A stretch of DNA of 34,204 nt, taken from positions 135,191-169,394 of the forward strand of contig NW_003112967.1 of NCBI RefSeq assembly GCF_000003605.2, read 5' to 3'. The position numbers and the translations under genes are program-made. Under the pieces are notes generated by a model, which saw only the letters and a list, made by a program, of their open reading frames with translations, was not told the origin of the DNA and searched no databases. Of this stretch, positions 10,871 to 23,741 are shown one piece after another. Origin of the DNA: Saccoglossus kowalevskii. Lineage: Eukaryota > Hemichordata > Enteropneusta > Harrimaniidae. Each line of letters starts with the position of its first letter. Position 1 is the first letter of the stretch.

Positions 10871-13023
10871 GATCTACTGAGTTGCCTATGTGACACAGCT
10901 TCTAACATGATTCTGATTGGCTCATGTGGATTGATTGATTGGCTCATGTGGATCCCCAGGTGGTGTCCCTGAATCTGGGCCATTTATGCCTATAAATTGG
11001 ACAGACTGAGGACAGTTAGTGTCCATCATTTCTACTGTGTATAGCTAGTGCGATATTGTGAGACAAGTGATACAGACTTCAACCATTATTATGTGAGACT
11101 TGTATGAACTGCTCTGCAATCTCCTGCTTCCAGTGGTGTCCCCCCAGAATAACAGCATTCCTCTGCAAGCAAGACTCCTGCATTTCTTCATTGTTGTGTT
11201 GCAGAAGCCATTGACTGCCATCAATTTCTTCATCCTGGAACTGTGAGTTATCACCAATGCACATTTCCCAAAGCAATCCCCTATTTTAATGAATTTATGC
11301 ATTGTATTATTCTGTGCTTTGTGTCGTGTAATTATTTTGAGAGGTATTAAAGCCAGGAGCTTTAACTCAATATTTTGGTGTATGCGTATTTCATTTCCAG
11401 TACTATTGTCTTGTCTACCCCATTCTAGCAGTGAAAGAATCTCCTGTCCAGTGTGAGTTCTGTGAGTGGCTCTCTCATTAGCGATAAGCAGGCTTTACAC
11501 TGTGACAGTGCTTTTGTTTAAGAATATTCATGGCAGCTTTGATTAAAGGGCGGTAGTCGTCGTGCCAGGCATGCGCGAGATATATGGGTCTCATACAAAC
11601 AAAGATGGTGACTTTGACTGTTGCGCAGATCAACTAGTACAAACTGAGACGTTTCCAAGCTTTAATTAGAGAATTTTTAGGTGATTGGAAGGTATCGAAG
11701 GAGTCACCGGTGGTTTCAGTGCAAGCCACGCCCAGGTCAAACCTCATACTTGTGATTTCCATTTGACGAGCGCATTGGATTGTAGGAAAATCAATGTTTA
11801 TCAACACAAACGTAGCACATGCGCAGCGCAGCGACCACGACGCTTTAGAACAAACCTGTTTAAGAATGTTGAAATCTGAACAGTAATATTCATTGCAATG
11901 ACGTTATACTTGCTAATAACAAATAAAGATTTCAACAATTAAATGTGTTACGGATGATACGATTTTATTATCAATATCTCGTACCAGTTTTATAACTGTC
12001 GCTTATGTGTAAAATGTATTGTTTTTATCACAAAAAATGCTATCGCGGGCAAATACTGTCTTTTAGTTGATCCAAATAATTATTCCCTGTGACAATTATC
12101 CAGTATAAACATCGTCATTATTATGTATAATACATAATTCCATTTACAATTCAATTTTCGTCGTAGATAATATAATCACTAATGTGTGATCCATAAAGCA
12201 CCAATAATCAATTTTGAAATTTCATATTTCTGTTCAGAATTACCTTTCCGTTAATGCGATTCATAGTATAAAAATAACGAAGGGTAGAATATGCAACCAT
12301 CATTAACTGCACATAACATCTATTCTTGACCTGAGTGATGCGACACATGTATTTCGTGTACCCTAACCTAAATAATTCGTTGTTTACGCCAGCATTTATT
12401 TGTAAAATACAACCTTGAACGAGGTTATTGAATGTACATTTGTAGTTAGAACGCTACAACAAATATGGGATGCGGCATTGATAAGGAGTTATTTTGTATA
12501 GTTGTAATATCAAATAGTTGTCACAAATTACTCCAAGAAACATCGTGCATAATAATAAGGATGAACGAGTATTATATCTTTACACACAGGATATGGTGTC
12601 AAACTATTTCCTCTGACCCTAATTCGGATGTGCCTTATCTTTGTCCTATCATGACCTCTCCGCAAATTGAATACGCGTTAGTGAATCTCAAATCTTCTAC
12701 TTGTTTTGGCAAAGGATCAACACGTCATATCTAACTCTGTGTTACGTAACTACTATAATAACATATCTAATGAAATATCAATTTAAAGTTAATGAGTGTA
12801 GGACCGGATGTCGTCGGCACAAGGACTCTACTTTATGATGACCTCAGATAAAAGATTAGGCCATTGTTTAACCTGTCCAGAGTTAGGATGAGTGGGCTGC
12901 ACTGATTGGTTATATCTAGTCTTAAGACCAACATCACATGACATGAGATAGTGAGGCATTGTTTAAAGCATTGCTTTGCTCTGATCTGTCCACTCTTTGC
13001 ATCCACCCGATCCAGCAAACACC

Positions 13024-16000
13024 ATGTCAAAATTGTTCTTCTTAGTAGCTGTTGGCCTTATGGCCTATGGTAAGTCGTATTTATTTTGAGGTGAACATTT
13101 TGCAACGTCAGCAACTCGCATCAAATCATGCTATGCCAGTCTTAGATTCGCAGTGCCGACACGAGGGCGAATGCAGTGTCGCCCGATTTAATGTCTTTTT
13201 GTTAAGGCACATGTTAATTATCAGATGGAACCAATAATAAAAAATATAATAGAACAAATGTGGTTTTTATTAGCAAGGGGCGAACATATAAATCCACAAT
13301 TTAGTGTTGAACGTTTCAAAGTTGTCCATAATGACTCAAAGACAAAATGCTATCATCTGCTGCAATTATCAAAATTAAAACCTTTGTTGCACAAGGCATG
13401 CATAATGTAGTACGTTTAAGTTCGTAAAAAACTAATATTTTGGGGGAATTTCCCATTAAGCTGATTGTTTTATTTAAAGGTGAATTCAATAGACTTTAAC
13501 CGTCTAGTCGCGACGTACAGACATTAGAGTGGCTAATCTCCAAAAAGTGTGTTCGCCGTGTGGCCATCCAAAGGTCAGGTTTCCACCAATGCACCTTGGC
13601 CTGTGTAGTGTCTGACTGGACTTGTAACATGTTAGCACTGCGTGTGTACTACGTTATCTTTTTATTTTACATTAGGTATATTTGAACATGTTACATGTTG
13701 GCCAGAAAGACCCTGAATTGCAAGAATGTGATGCCGCATAGTTCTCATATAGCACATTATACCGCATCGCGACAAGAATAGCTCTAAAACGCCAATGAAA
13801 AGATGAAAAGACAATCAAATGTCAGTTGTGTACCTACTCCGAGTGGACACCAACTATTACGAGCAAAGCCACAAACTTCCTACTGCTTTTGATAAACAAA
13901 TATACAAATGAATGAATATCTTTTTTTCTCCCAGCTGCTGCATATACTGAATTAACAGATGAATTAGATGAATTATACCCAGGCGGACTTCCGGATGACA
14001 TGGCTTTTGCACAAGGATTTGCAGGCATATTTGTGAGTTATATTTGTGTATTAGCATATCTACTGGTAAAGATCATAAAATTTGATTATTTTAAGATAAA
14101 TCTTATAAATGTTTTATCTTTTAAAGTTTTCCAATGTTTAAAATAATACATGTCGTGGATTAGTTTTTGTCGCCTTTTCATTTTTTTTAACAATTTGTAA
14201 CGATTTATCAATGGTGTTTTGAAGCATGGACTACCTTTCAATGTAGTAGAATAGTCCAGATCACGGTATCATTTGATCAAGACCATCATATTTGGCAATC
14301 TACCAATGGAAGCATATATCGTGAAAAGGAAGCTATAAGATAAAGATAGATAATACGGGGAGTTCAAAGGTCGTTTTTATGGTAGTAACATTGACTAACT
14401 CATTTATTATGCGCCATTGGGTAATGTTGTGGTGGAGCAACGCTAGAATATATTACTTATAATATGTAATATTATATTAATATTACTATTAAATATGTAA
14501 ATATATTATTTCTGAAATAGGTACTTCATATGATAGCTAAAACGCGTTATTATCAACGTATATATTAGTAAGTCTAACTTGATTTAGGTTGATAGTATTA
14601 TCACAATAGCTGTATAAAGTTCATCATATCCCTGTGATATCAGTCGAATAGGTTGGTGAATATAATCACAGTGACTGTAGACAGTTCAATCCATCATAAG
14701 GTGAAATTTGACAATTCTAGAATAAATAATATGTTTTAGGAAGAAAGTGCCGACGACGCCTCAGAAGAAGGAGAAGAAGCAAAGAAGGGACCACTCGCAG
14801 AACTATTTGGTGGCATCCTTGGAGGTGATGGCAAAGGCCCTTTTGCCGAGGCTTCACTTTTACGACTGATGATGTTGAGACGTATTTTGGGCGGACAACA
14901 ATCGCAACAAGGCTTCGGTCCTCTCAGCGGTCTTAATCGTCCTTCTGGAAGCTTTGCCCGTCAATTGATAATGCTGCGTTTAATGGGAAAGAAATTCGGA
15001 ACCAAGCTTGTTGATGAAACGTTTAAGAGAAAGGAACAAGAAAGGGTGTACTCTTTCGCTGCATCCCTTGGCTGTGATGACTGCGTACATGAATACACGT
15101 GAGTGTTTTACTGTGACCAATCCGTACAATTTATGTAGTGTGTCATTTTAACACGGGCACTTGGCTTGTATAAGCAAGACTTGTGACACTTTCACTGATT
15201 TTTAAACGCTCTCCTTTATATTAGAATACAGACTTTTGGAAAATCAAAATACACTTATTTTAGAGGAACGTCTCTGTGCATTGATGTTGGCTCAGATGGA
15301 AATGGTTACCTATATATGTTTTTGCATTTCTTTCAGTGACGATGAAAACAACATGAAGGGATTTAGCCTCGATGTCGTCAAAGCAGGTAAGTAACTGTGT
15401 GAGATGATATTCTGTTACACGTGTTTACAAGCCATTTCTTCAATGGGATAAGTACCATTGCACAACGCATATGATAACGTTTATTATATATTTGTAATTA
15501 TCCAATAGTATGCGAGGAGGCTGGCAAGAAATGTATTACTATGTATGACGCTCATTCCAATTGTTATACCCACGTGCAAGGAGAACATTCAAGAGCCGGA
15601 GTTGGTAAGCACGACAATTGTATAAAACTGTAATGATTTTATTTGTATAATTGTAGTCACATATAATTCAATAGCTGTATTTATAACACATGTGACCAAC
15701 ATATTACGTTTACTATTATTTTCAACTAATAGGTTTGATGAACAAATATTATGATGGGTGTTTGACATGGTTGCGAACAGCTGAACGTCTCCATTCTGTG
15801 AAATTCACTGAGCCTTATGCCCAAGCCAAGACTACCTCCCATCTCTACGTCAAAAAAGGCGGTGAATTCCCTGCATCAGAAGCAGTTGGAAAGAAAATTG
15901 GTAAGAATGATTGTAACCACATCTTTTAGTGTTTTGTTTTATTTTCCTTAAATAAATGTCTTAATTGTGAATGGTTTGTATGAAACTTGGTAGGTTTCTT

Positions 16001-16859
16001 GGATGGATGGGTCAGTGATGAAAATTGCTTGCTTCAGATGAAACCCGAGGATGTTGAATTGCCAGACAGAATGCGACCAGAGAACGCTGTATATTTGAAG
16101 AACAGGAAAGAACTGTTTGAACAACTCGAATCAGACAAGGTGAGTACAGCTTGTATTGCTGATATTGATATGCTCAGAGAAATATCGATCAAATAACATC
16201 TTAATTCGTTGTTGTTGCCTTTATATATGCTTTGCTTTGTAACCTTAATAAGTCTCAAAGTTATTATACTCAATTCATCTCTAAGGAACGTGTATTAGCA
16301 TCATTATTTTAATCACTAAATTAAAGAATATGACATACGTCTATCATGGATGACTTCAGCCAATTGATCTTGCTAAATAAATGGTTAGATGGATCATACA
16401 ATTGTACAATGTCTTGGATTGACTCTCTCTTTATATGTAGTTTTTTTATTTGGTTTCATAAATATGCTATGTCTTGCAGCTGGATGCCGTTTTCCTGTTG
16501 GACATCAGTGCTGCTGAAGCATTGAAACGAGGATTTGTACAAATGGGAGAAGGTACCGTGTGTGGAATGGGTGGTACCATTCACATCATGTCCCGTAAAG
16601 ACAGTACAATGCCACAATGGTTTGATTCAACTCTCAAATCAATGAAGGAGTCTGGTAAATACTATGCATTGTGTGCAAAGGCTCGCCAGGAACACGGTTA
16701 GTACATCATATAATTTATATATTGTGTCGTGAATATCAGATAAACACAGTGATATGGTTGTCTGTACCCGAAGTGGTATAACTATTTAACCCGTCCAATA
16801 CACCTGATAAATCTATTCATCTATTTTCAGCTGCCCGTGGTGAAGTGGAATGCACATAA
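13024..16859 (+). CDS. Secreted protein with bacterial-type solute-binding (SBP_bac_3-like) domain, nine exons, complete
   Basis: Exons 13024-13069, 13935-14032, 14740-15098, 15337-15386, 15509-15604, 15733-15900, 15994-16139, 16480-16696 and 16831-16859 join in frame to 1,209 nt (402 residues plus stop). Every intron is GT..AG. Residues 1-18 form a signal peptide (MSKLFFLVAVGLMAYA...). Residues 49-62 are acidic. About 65-145 are a Gly/Leu/Arg-rich linker with a dibasic site (LRR, 94-96). Residues about 150-402 resemble periplasmic amino-acid-binding proteins: GFSLDVVKAVCEEAGKKC (176-193), then YYDGC (222-226), T232-A-E-R235, FTEPY (241-245), GKKIG opening lobe two, and LDAVFLLDISAAEAL (322-336). 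In the bacterial family the Arg of the T-x-E-R motif and the Asp equivalent to D329 hold the ligand's carboxylate and amino groups, so an amino-acid-like ligand is inferred. Extra cysteines (160, 163, 186, 193, 203, 226 and others) suggest disulfides. There is no membrane segment, so secretion is likely. The start has A at -3. Confidence 0.88.
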
Positions 16860-16991
16860 ACGGACAAAAGACTTTTCTTCAGTAACATCTTTTCGGAAAT
16901 TTGGTTTTAATAGAAGATGATTAATTTAAATAACACAAGTAATCTTGTTTGTATTTGATTCCAATATTAAAGATGTTCTTTAATACTATGT
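16860..16991 (+). other. Probable 3' UTR and polyadenylation signal of the solute-binding-like gene
   Basis: The stop codon is followed by AT-rich sequence. A variant signal ATTAAA lies at 16966-16971, and a canonical AATAAA follows at 17094-17099. Either could direct cleavage. The first would give a short 3' UTR of about 130 nt. Confidence 0.5.
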
Positions 16992-19900
16992 ACATGTTTA
17001 GATGTTTTATGTTACACTACAGCTATTTGAAGTTGAAGTAGAATACCAGTGGTGCTTTTGTTCGACGCATTCCTTGATTGCCTGCTAGTTTATAATAAAT
17101 AGTAATTATGTTTTAAAAACCATAAAACATATTTGATAGATGGTAATGCACTTATTACAACATAAATAAATTAAAAATGCAGACATTAATATAGAAAGAC
17201 TTGTAGGTCGAAGTCAATAATGCCGCGTCATTAATCTCGGATAAAGTCTCAACCCAATGAGGTTACACACACGTTTCTCGACACATAGGGCCTGGAACAG
17301 CCACTAGTGGCGCTGCATAGTTTCGAAATCTCGCAAAGGTAGACTTATAGTGTCAAGAGCTGCTAGCAGCATTGTTAAATCACGTGACCATATGGTTGAA
17401 AGGTGTACAGTCTTCAAATAACCATAATAGAAAAGGTGGGGACCAAGGCCGAAAATATATGTTTACGGCGTTTCATTAATGCTTTCTATTAATAATTGCA
17501 CATTAAATAATATTCGTGAAATATGTCTACGTAGGAACCTCATTAACGTTATAATAGATATCTAATTTTTAGCTCTGGATGCAACGACCATATGATTAAT
17601 TAAAGATAAGATATATTATCAATCAATGCACACCTTGCGCTATCAGTTGACCTCAGATAGCTATGGTGAGATAGCTGCTCCGATTACTTATATATCGACA
17701 GCATCTATTGACATGAAATGACGAGACACGTTATTTTTCCTGTAACAGCCCTAATAAATCCATCGTTGTTCGCACACATATACAATTTCCCATAATGCAT
17801 TGTAGCGATAGCATCAATGTAAAGCTGCAATTCAAAATCTGTCTCTACTTTCATCCTGTATCCAAACAAAATCTTTTGATTTTAAAATTCAACATTGAAC
17901 AAACTGACTCACTCGCATAACATTACAGAAAGCATTTAAACTATTTCAACGTGCCCCTAACCGTGACTCTAACAGCATCAATCATTATCTTTGGTAACAA
18001 GTCTGAAATGTAAATAAATAATGAATGCGATTCCTGTGTCGTTCGAATTGAGGTGAATATAGCTTTGATTTCGTTAGGGAACATTTTTTTATTATTGGAT
18101 ATTTTTCCCAGATTACTAGTATTTGCCCGAACAAATTGCTATTGAACTTGATGTAAACATATATAAAATATGACATATATTTTTTTTTCTGTGAATGCCT
18201 ATTGCCAAGATCATTTTAATCTCGCATTTCAAATATCTCTTGTGTAACACATCCTTAGTTATTTTTTTTGCATCAGAAAAAAAACATGACTTCAGTACAT
18301 GCATTTCAAATTAAACTAATATTATTCTCTTTTAGTATATATTTTGCACTAACACAACAAATGACATAGTGAAATCATCGTTATAGTTGTCAACCCTATA
18401 AATTAAATTAGGCGAGTCTTAGTTTATTGTTTACATCAATTGTTTTATTAATTCCATAATGTATTACACATAAATTAAAACAACTAGAAGAGATAGCCCA
18501 ATGTATTTTGTGCCAGTCCAAATGTCAAGGATTTTCGTCATCAAAGTCGTCAAAGTACGATTGATCAATTTGGGGGACATTTGAAATGTATATGGTCCAA
18601 ATCACGACCTTACGTCTTTTAAATTTGTATTAGACAAAGATATACAAATCTAAAAAGATCAGTGTCAACCAATACAAAACTCACAACGTATCTTTCTGAC
18701 ATGTTTATCATAACTGCTCATGCGTGTAAGTTGGTTATATGCGGCAGATTATCGAAACAAACCTTCAACTAGGATCAACCTCGAGATATAGACGCTGATT
18801 ATGTTTGTTTTAAGTGTACCGGACAGTGCACGCTTCCATTGGAACAATTACTATAATTTCACAAATCATTCTTCTCTTCTTCGTATATCGCCATATTGTC
18901 AGCTTATATTCATATTTTAATGTACGAGTACGTGAACTTGTTATCATTTGTGATTCTGAAAGACAGTTGTTATAATCTGTATGAATTTTTGTGTATTGTA
19001 CTTTCAAGGATGTTTTATAATAAATGGTGTCTTTACTCGATGTTAGCAGTGTTTCCTGTCATCTCGTCTATTTGTCTATACATGTGTCTATGCGAAGAAC
19101 TCAGTGGACATTCGCCCTCTATCGACCAACGAGTGACAGGTCACACCATTCAATATGTAAGTGAAGAATTCATAAGTCTTGACCAGACTGCACACCCACT
19201 CATCAACACACCGCACACTATACACGATACACGATATGTATAAGGTTAGGTTGCAGGATGTAGCCACGTGGAACAGTCCGACCAACCATTTATTTACTCA
19301 TTTGTACAAACTCCATTCTAAAACCATTTTAAAACCCGGCCGGAAAAACTAAAATTCACATTACTAAAGTAATAACGATAACATAACTATAATGCAAAGA
19401 AACTAAAAAAAAATGATACACAAATATAAACTAATTTATATCCCCCTTTTTAGCACACAGACCGCCCAGAAAAAACAGAGATAAAAAACCCGCTTTGGGT
19501 AAAAATTAAGCTGGAAACCAGTACCCGTCGCCTTGTCATGTGCGCCAGAGGATGGATGTCGGGTTTCATCCAAACCAAAATATTAACAAAGTACACTACT
19601 TAAAAATGTTCAAGGAAAACTGAACCGTGGCTAGTCCAGCGTAGAATGAATTACCATTGCAGACTTCTGCCTTATATACCTACAAATCACGTGCCTTACA
19701 TAAAGTTTATGATTGGATGTTGACATCATGTGAAGACAATAGTTTCCCGCTATACTGGCGAACCGCGGGAAACTTTATGTATTTATTGAGTGATCACGTT
19801 TTTGTTCTCAATTCTATAAATTCTACTTGTTTATAATACACAGATACATTCACCTGTTCACAGTGTGTTCATATAATGACAGGTCGGTTGCATCCAATCC

Positions 19901-20578
19901 TGTGGTGGATGAGATAGGGTTGCGTTGTGTAGAGGAATAGACTCCATGGGACAAAGTCAGAGTTCCGTGAGATTTACTTTATTACAAGACGTCAGACTAC
20001 ATTGAAGTCAAAACCAAAACTACTCCCTCAAAAAATCTGGTAGCTAGGAGTATTTGCATAATGTTGTCAAAATAGAATACATAACTATGATTGGTTCAAT
20101 TCAAAGTGGAAGATTCCACTATCATAGCAACAAGTAATTAGTCTTAGTTACGAGTCAAAGGTTATAGAAAGAGGCGGCAAGATCAACACCTAACATGGCA
20201 ACATTAAATGATAAACAAGATACAATGTAATACAATGTTATACTACACAGGTAAACAGTATAAATCTGAACCATGTAAATAAATAAATTTTGAAATGTTG
20301 ATTGCAACGGAGCTCTCAGCGATAAATTCTTTACAGGGTTAATACAACATGCACATGATATGCATTCGATAAACTGCGCATGGTGTATCGTCTGAGATCG
20401 CCTTGGACTGCAAGGTTTGGTGCACCTTAAGACAAAACGTCATCTGCACGGCTTCAATTCCTAATTTTCGAGTTGTTGGTTTTCTACGGAATTCCGCTAG
20501 AGGGCGCATCCAAAATACCCGGATGACGAGCCTGAGTGGGGTTGTTTTTATTGAAGTTCTGTATTCTTACATGCGTAA
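16992..20578. other. Intergenic, no gene recognised
   Basis: About 3.6 kb without a convincing coding region. Open frames such as 18896-19243 (plus) have no family motif and overlap A- and T-rich tracts. The part from about 19260 to 20300 has less AT bias, with blocks like GGTCGGTTGCATCC and a TTTACTTTATTACAAG stretch. It could be old LTR-retroelement debris, but no matching pair of ends was found. Confidence 0.4.
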
Positions 20579-21061
20579 ATCAATAGATGGAAAAGCAAAA
20601 AAGTTCCAGAACTCCGCAAATTTCTTCTGGATCGTGGTATAACTTGCAGCAATATTAATGTTCGTAAAGCTAAACTTTTTGAACTTGTTGAGTTAGCAAA
20701 CGAGTTAAATGTTCGTCAAGAGTCAAACAATCGTCGTCGTACTGTAAAACACAGTGAGTCGACAATAACTCTGGTAGATCCATGTAACGTAAAAACTTGG
20801 CAAAAAAACCTTCATACTTTGCCTTTGTTTGAAATAGCTGATATGTTCGCATATTTGTTGCTGCAGCATCGAAGTGACTGGACATCAACAGCCAGACTGA
20901 AAGAATATCGACTTGATAATGGCCATTTACTTCATAATGTCCGTAAAGCTTCATCATGTGCAGAATACAGAATTTATTTTCATTATGACAGAGTGTATTC
21001 GGCAATGATCCATGAAGGAAAATCCTTACAATACATGGTTTATTATCAAATCAAACTCTAA
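20579..21061 (+). pseudogene. SAP-like/SWIM-transposon-associated ORF fragment, frameshifted
   Basis: An open frame of 160 codons without a starting ATG. It begins with KVPELRKFLLDRGI and continues with NVRKAKLFELVELANEL, the two-helix pattern of SAP-like DNA-binding modules. It then has DMFAYLLLQHRSDW and RLKEYRLDNGHLLHNVRK, a pattern I associate with invertebrate multicopy proteins that usually continue into a SWIM zinc finger or YqaJ-type nuclease. Those downstream modules are missing, since the frame ends in TAA at 21059. A possible start in another frame (MRKSIDGKAKK, from 20571) would join through a one-base shift in the A-run at 20597-20602, which suggests decay. The family assignment is from memory of the pattern and is tentative. 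Confidence 0.45.
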
Positions 21062-22091
21062 AATAGTTTCTGGTGTTTGTAAATGTGTAGTGTAAGTTTG
21101 AATTAATATGATTCACCAGGCGATCAGCAGATGCAGTTATCATAAATGTTTTTGTTTGCGCTCGTCTCGGGAAGCTGACAGTCTTCGTTTTTCAATCGAT
21201 GTATAACTGTGGTTGAAAGACGGCTGTCTCCAGTTATTGAACTAAAAAAATACTGGCGCAGGATGGAAAATGCCCTGAACAAACCTGGGAATATAGTTTG
21301 GCGTCCACTCAGGTTCCCGACGACGCATTCGAATCCACTGGCGTTGAAGTGTTTATTTCTTGGACGAAAGAAGTGTATGAAAAGTTACGTCTTTCATCTC
21401 AGGATATTTCGCTGTTTTTTTCTTTTTAATCGAACCTCATGAATAACCTGTGGCATTACAATACCAGTTAACCATTTTGACCAATTCTTGCAAAACGTTT
21501 GTAAAAAACTAGTATATTGCTTACAGCAGACGCCGTTCAAATTCAACCCCACCACGAACGTTGAACGGACTGTCATCTGGGTACTTTGAGAACGCCCTCT
21601 ATCGAATTTCGTGAGAAAAATAGTAACTCGGAAATTAGGAATTTGTTCACCTTTGTGAAACCATAAATCTCACTACTATACAATGAAAATGTTAAAACTT
21701 TGCCATCAAACATTCAAAGTGGTAGCCTGGTATCAACACTAACTACAAATTTATTTAGGGCTTTCTTAATAACAAATAAAGGTAATTTTACAGTATAAAT
21801 TTTCACCAAGAAACAGTTTTACATACGACTTGAGTTTGCTACCACCCCTAAATACATCAATTTTTGATTTGTCAGTATTAACCTTTAACCTCAATTTATT
21901 AGCATAGGTGATTTAACAGAACGTTAGAAGACTTTGCAGACCAATCGCAGTTGAGCACAATTCGTTGCACAGCGGGTCCCCTGTTTTTCCTAAATAAAAA
22001 CGCTTTTGGCGGTTTTTCGATTCTAAATGCTATTGTCTATAGTGGTATATTTTTCTACTTACATTCGCATTGGTGGACAACAGCTATAGCT

Positions 22092-22150
22092 GAGCCTCGC
22101 TAAGACCGAGCCTCGCTATGACCGAGCCTCGCTATGACTGAGTCTCTCCG
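22092..22150. repeat. 16-bp tandem repeat
   Basis: GAGCCTCGCTATGACC-type units start at 22092, 22108 and 22124. A diverged fourth starts at 22140. The repeat is short and GC-richer than its surroundings. Confidence 0.85.
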
Positions 22151-23206
22151 CCATAGTTGTGTCAGATAATCCGAGAACAACCGTTGTTCTGTTTTATTTG
22201 CAATGATGATAAAGTAATTTTACACATTTTTTTTTTTTTTACATTATTTGCCCCAGAAACTACCGTGTGTCTGATTGCTTTCTGGTTCTTTCGTGTCAAC
22301 AAACAAGGACGTGCGTTGAAAAGATTGAGTTTGTTGACGGTCTTAAAGACTTTAGCAAAATTACAAAAAAAAGTGTTTGAGGTACCACAAAGGGCAATAT
22401 GATATAAATACGTCAGTATTCATTTTATTAGATTTAATACAGATTTACTCCTAAACTGAGCTGTTGGCATAATTGTAGCAAGACACACTACTGTCATCCA
22501 CGCTGTGTAGCAATATACTGTCTATTAATAATGAACTGTCCCCGCGAAATGTAATATTGCGAGGAGAGCCTTTCCATGAATTTGAAAATGATATATTTTT
22601 AAACCAAGTTCGGAAGAGATATGTAGAATGCAATTATACAAGAAATTATGGGATTGACTCCGATGACGAAACAAAAATACTACAGCAGCGAAAACCCAGA
22701 GATTAACTGCAATTTATCAAATGAATATAAATAAGTTCAACCTATATTAGTTTGAAGAAAAAAAAACTTGGCTGAGAAAGGATTATTACATACAACATAA
22801 GCTATCACACAACCATCAAAACTTACCGTGTTCACACAACAATAACGCCGCCTTAAAATCACGCCCTTAATATCACAGGATAGCATGGGCTCAGACATTA
22901 GTTATCCGGGGTATAGGCTAAGAAATCAAATACATTATAGCCCGTACTAAGAAAACGTGTGTGAACGCTTAGCACGAGCTAAGAAATGCTAAGTACGGAT
23001 TAAATCCAGAGTTATGGGGAAACTAGAATTGTGATTGCATATTACAGCATAAGACATGGTGAGAGTGTGTACAAATGCTCAGCAGTCGCTGGGTTGGTGT
23101 GGCTTGTTAGCTTGTGTGTGGGCGTGCGTGAACGCTTAGCTCAATCTAAACTCCCAAAATATTATTGTATTCAATGTTCATTTGGAAGATTTACTAAAAA
23201 TCGCGC

Positions 23207-23219
23207 AGAGGGACTGTGA
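23207..23219. repeat. Half-copy of the CACAGTCCCTCTAT palindrome family
   Basis: AGAGGGACTGTGA matches one arm of the palindromes at 6689-6720 and 27375-27405. Here the partner arm is absent. It ends 7 bp before the target duplication of the adjacent DNA transposon. Confidence 0.6.
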
Positions 23220-23492
23220 GTAACTCAACTATCAGGCCCATTTATACTTTTTTCGTTATCCGTTATGAGGGCTTTTTAATTCCTGGTGATGCGTCTCGGG
23301 ATTTTTAATTCATGGTGATTCGTTCTCAGCTAATTTCTCGTTCTACGTTATAGGGTGTAATGAATTCCCGGTGATACGTTCTCGCTTTTTAATTTCGCGT
23401 TATGCGTTCTTTGACTTTATTTCCCGTTCTCTGTATTGTACGTTGAATTGCGCCACCAATAGTTTAAAATCGGTACACCAGAGTGTTGTTTT

Positions 23493-23741
23493 NNNNNNNN
23501 NNNNNNNNNNNNNNNNNNNNNNNNNNNNNNNNNNNNNNNNNNNNNNNNNNNNNNNNNNNNNNNNNNNNNNNNNNNNNNNNNNNNNNNNNNNNNNNNNNNN
23601 NNNNNNNNNNNNNNNNNNNNNNNNNNNNNNNNNNNNNNNNNNNNNNNNNNNNNNNNNNNNNNNNNNNNNNNNNNNNNNNNNNNNNNNNNNNNNNNNNNNN
23701 NNNNNNNNNNNNNNNNNNNNNNNNNNNNNNNNNNNNNNNNN
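23493..23741. other. Assembly gap (249 Ns)
   Basis: An unbroken run of N inside the DNA transposon. Open frames drawn across it are artefacts. The gap size may be an estimate, so the element length is approximate. Confidence 0.99.

Larger units (their letters stand above)
9331..13023. other. Intergenic, between minisatellite and solute-binding-like gene
   Basis: No gene was recognised except a possible small terminal exon at 10189-10269 (minus). A 157-codon open frame at 10499-10972 includes an internal 64-bp duplication and has no family resemblance. The last 100 bp or so before 13024 should hold the promoter and 5' UTR of the downstream gene. A duplicated CATTGTTTAA motif occurs there at about 12862 and 12958, but no confident TATA box. 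Confidence 0.4.
21062..23226. other. Intergenic, no gene recognised
   Basis: Contains short open stretches without family motifs. One at about 22515-22705 (plus) reads ELSPRNVILRGEPFHEFEN and continues charged for about 57 codons. It may be a coding or transposase remnant, but neither splice sites nor family support it. A 16-bp tandem repeat lies at 22092-22150 and a half-palindrome at 23207-23219. Confidence 0.4.

Noticed and set aside
11045-11302. Overlapping minus-strand ORFs as transposase remnant
   Set aside because: The residues (for example EEIDGSQWLLQHNNEEMQE) gave a vague impression of a transposase but no recognisable catalytic motif.
19840-20320. LTR retrotransposon fragment
   Set aside because: There is composition and a TTTATTAC stretch, but no paired LTR ends, target duplication or coding region could be found.
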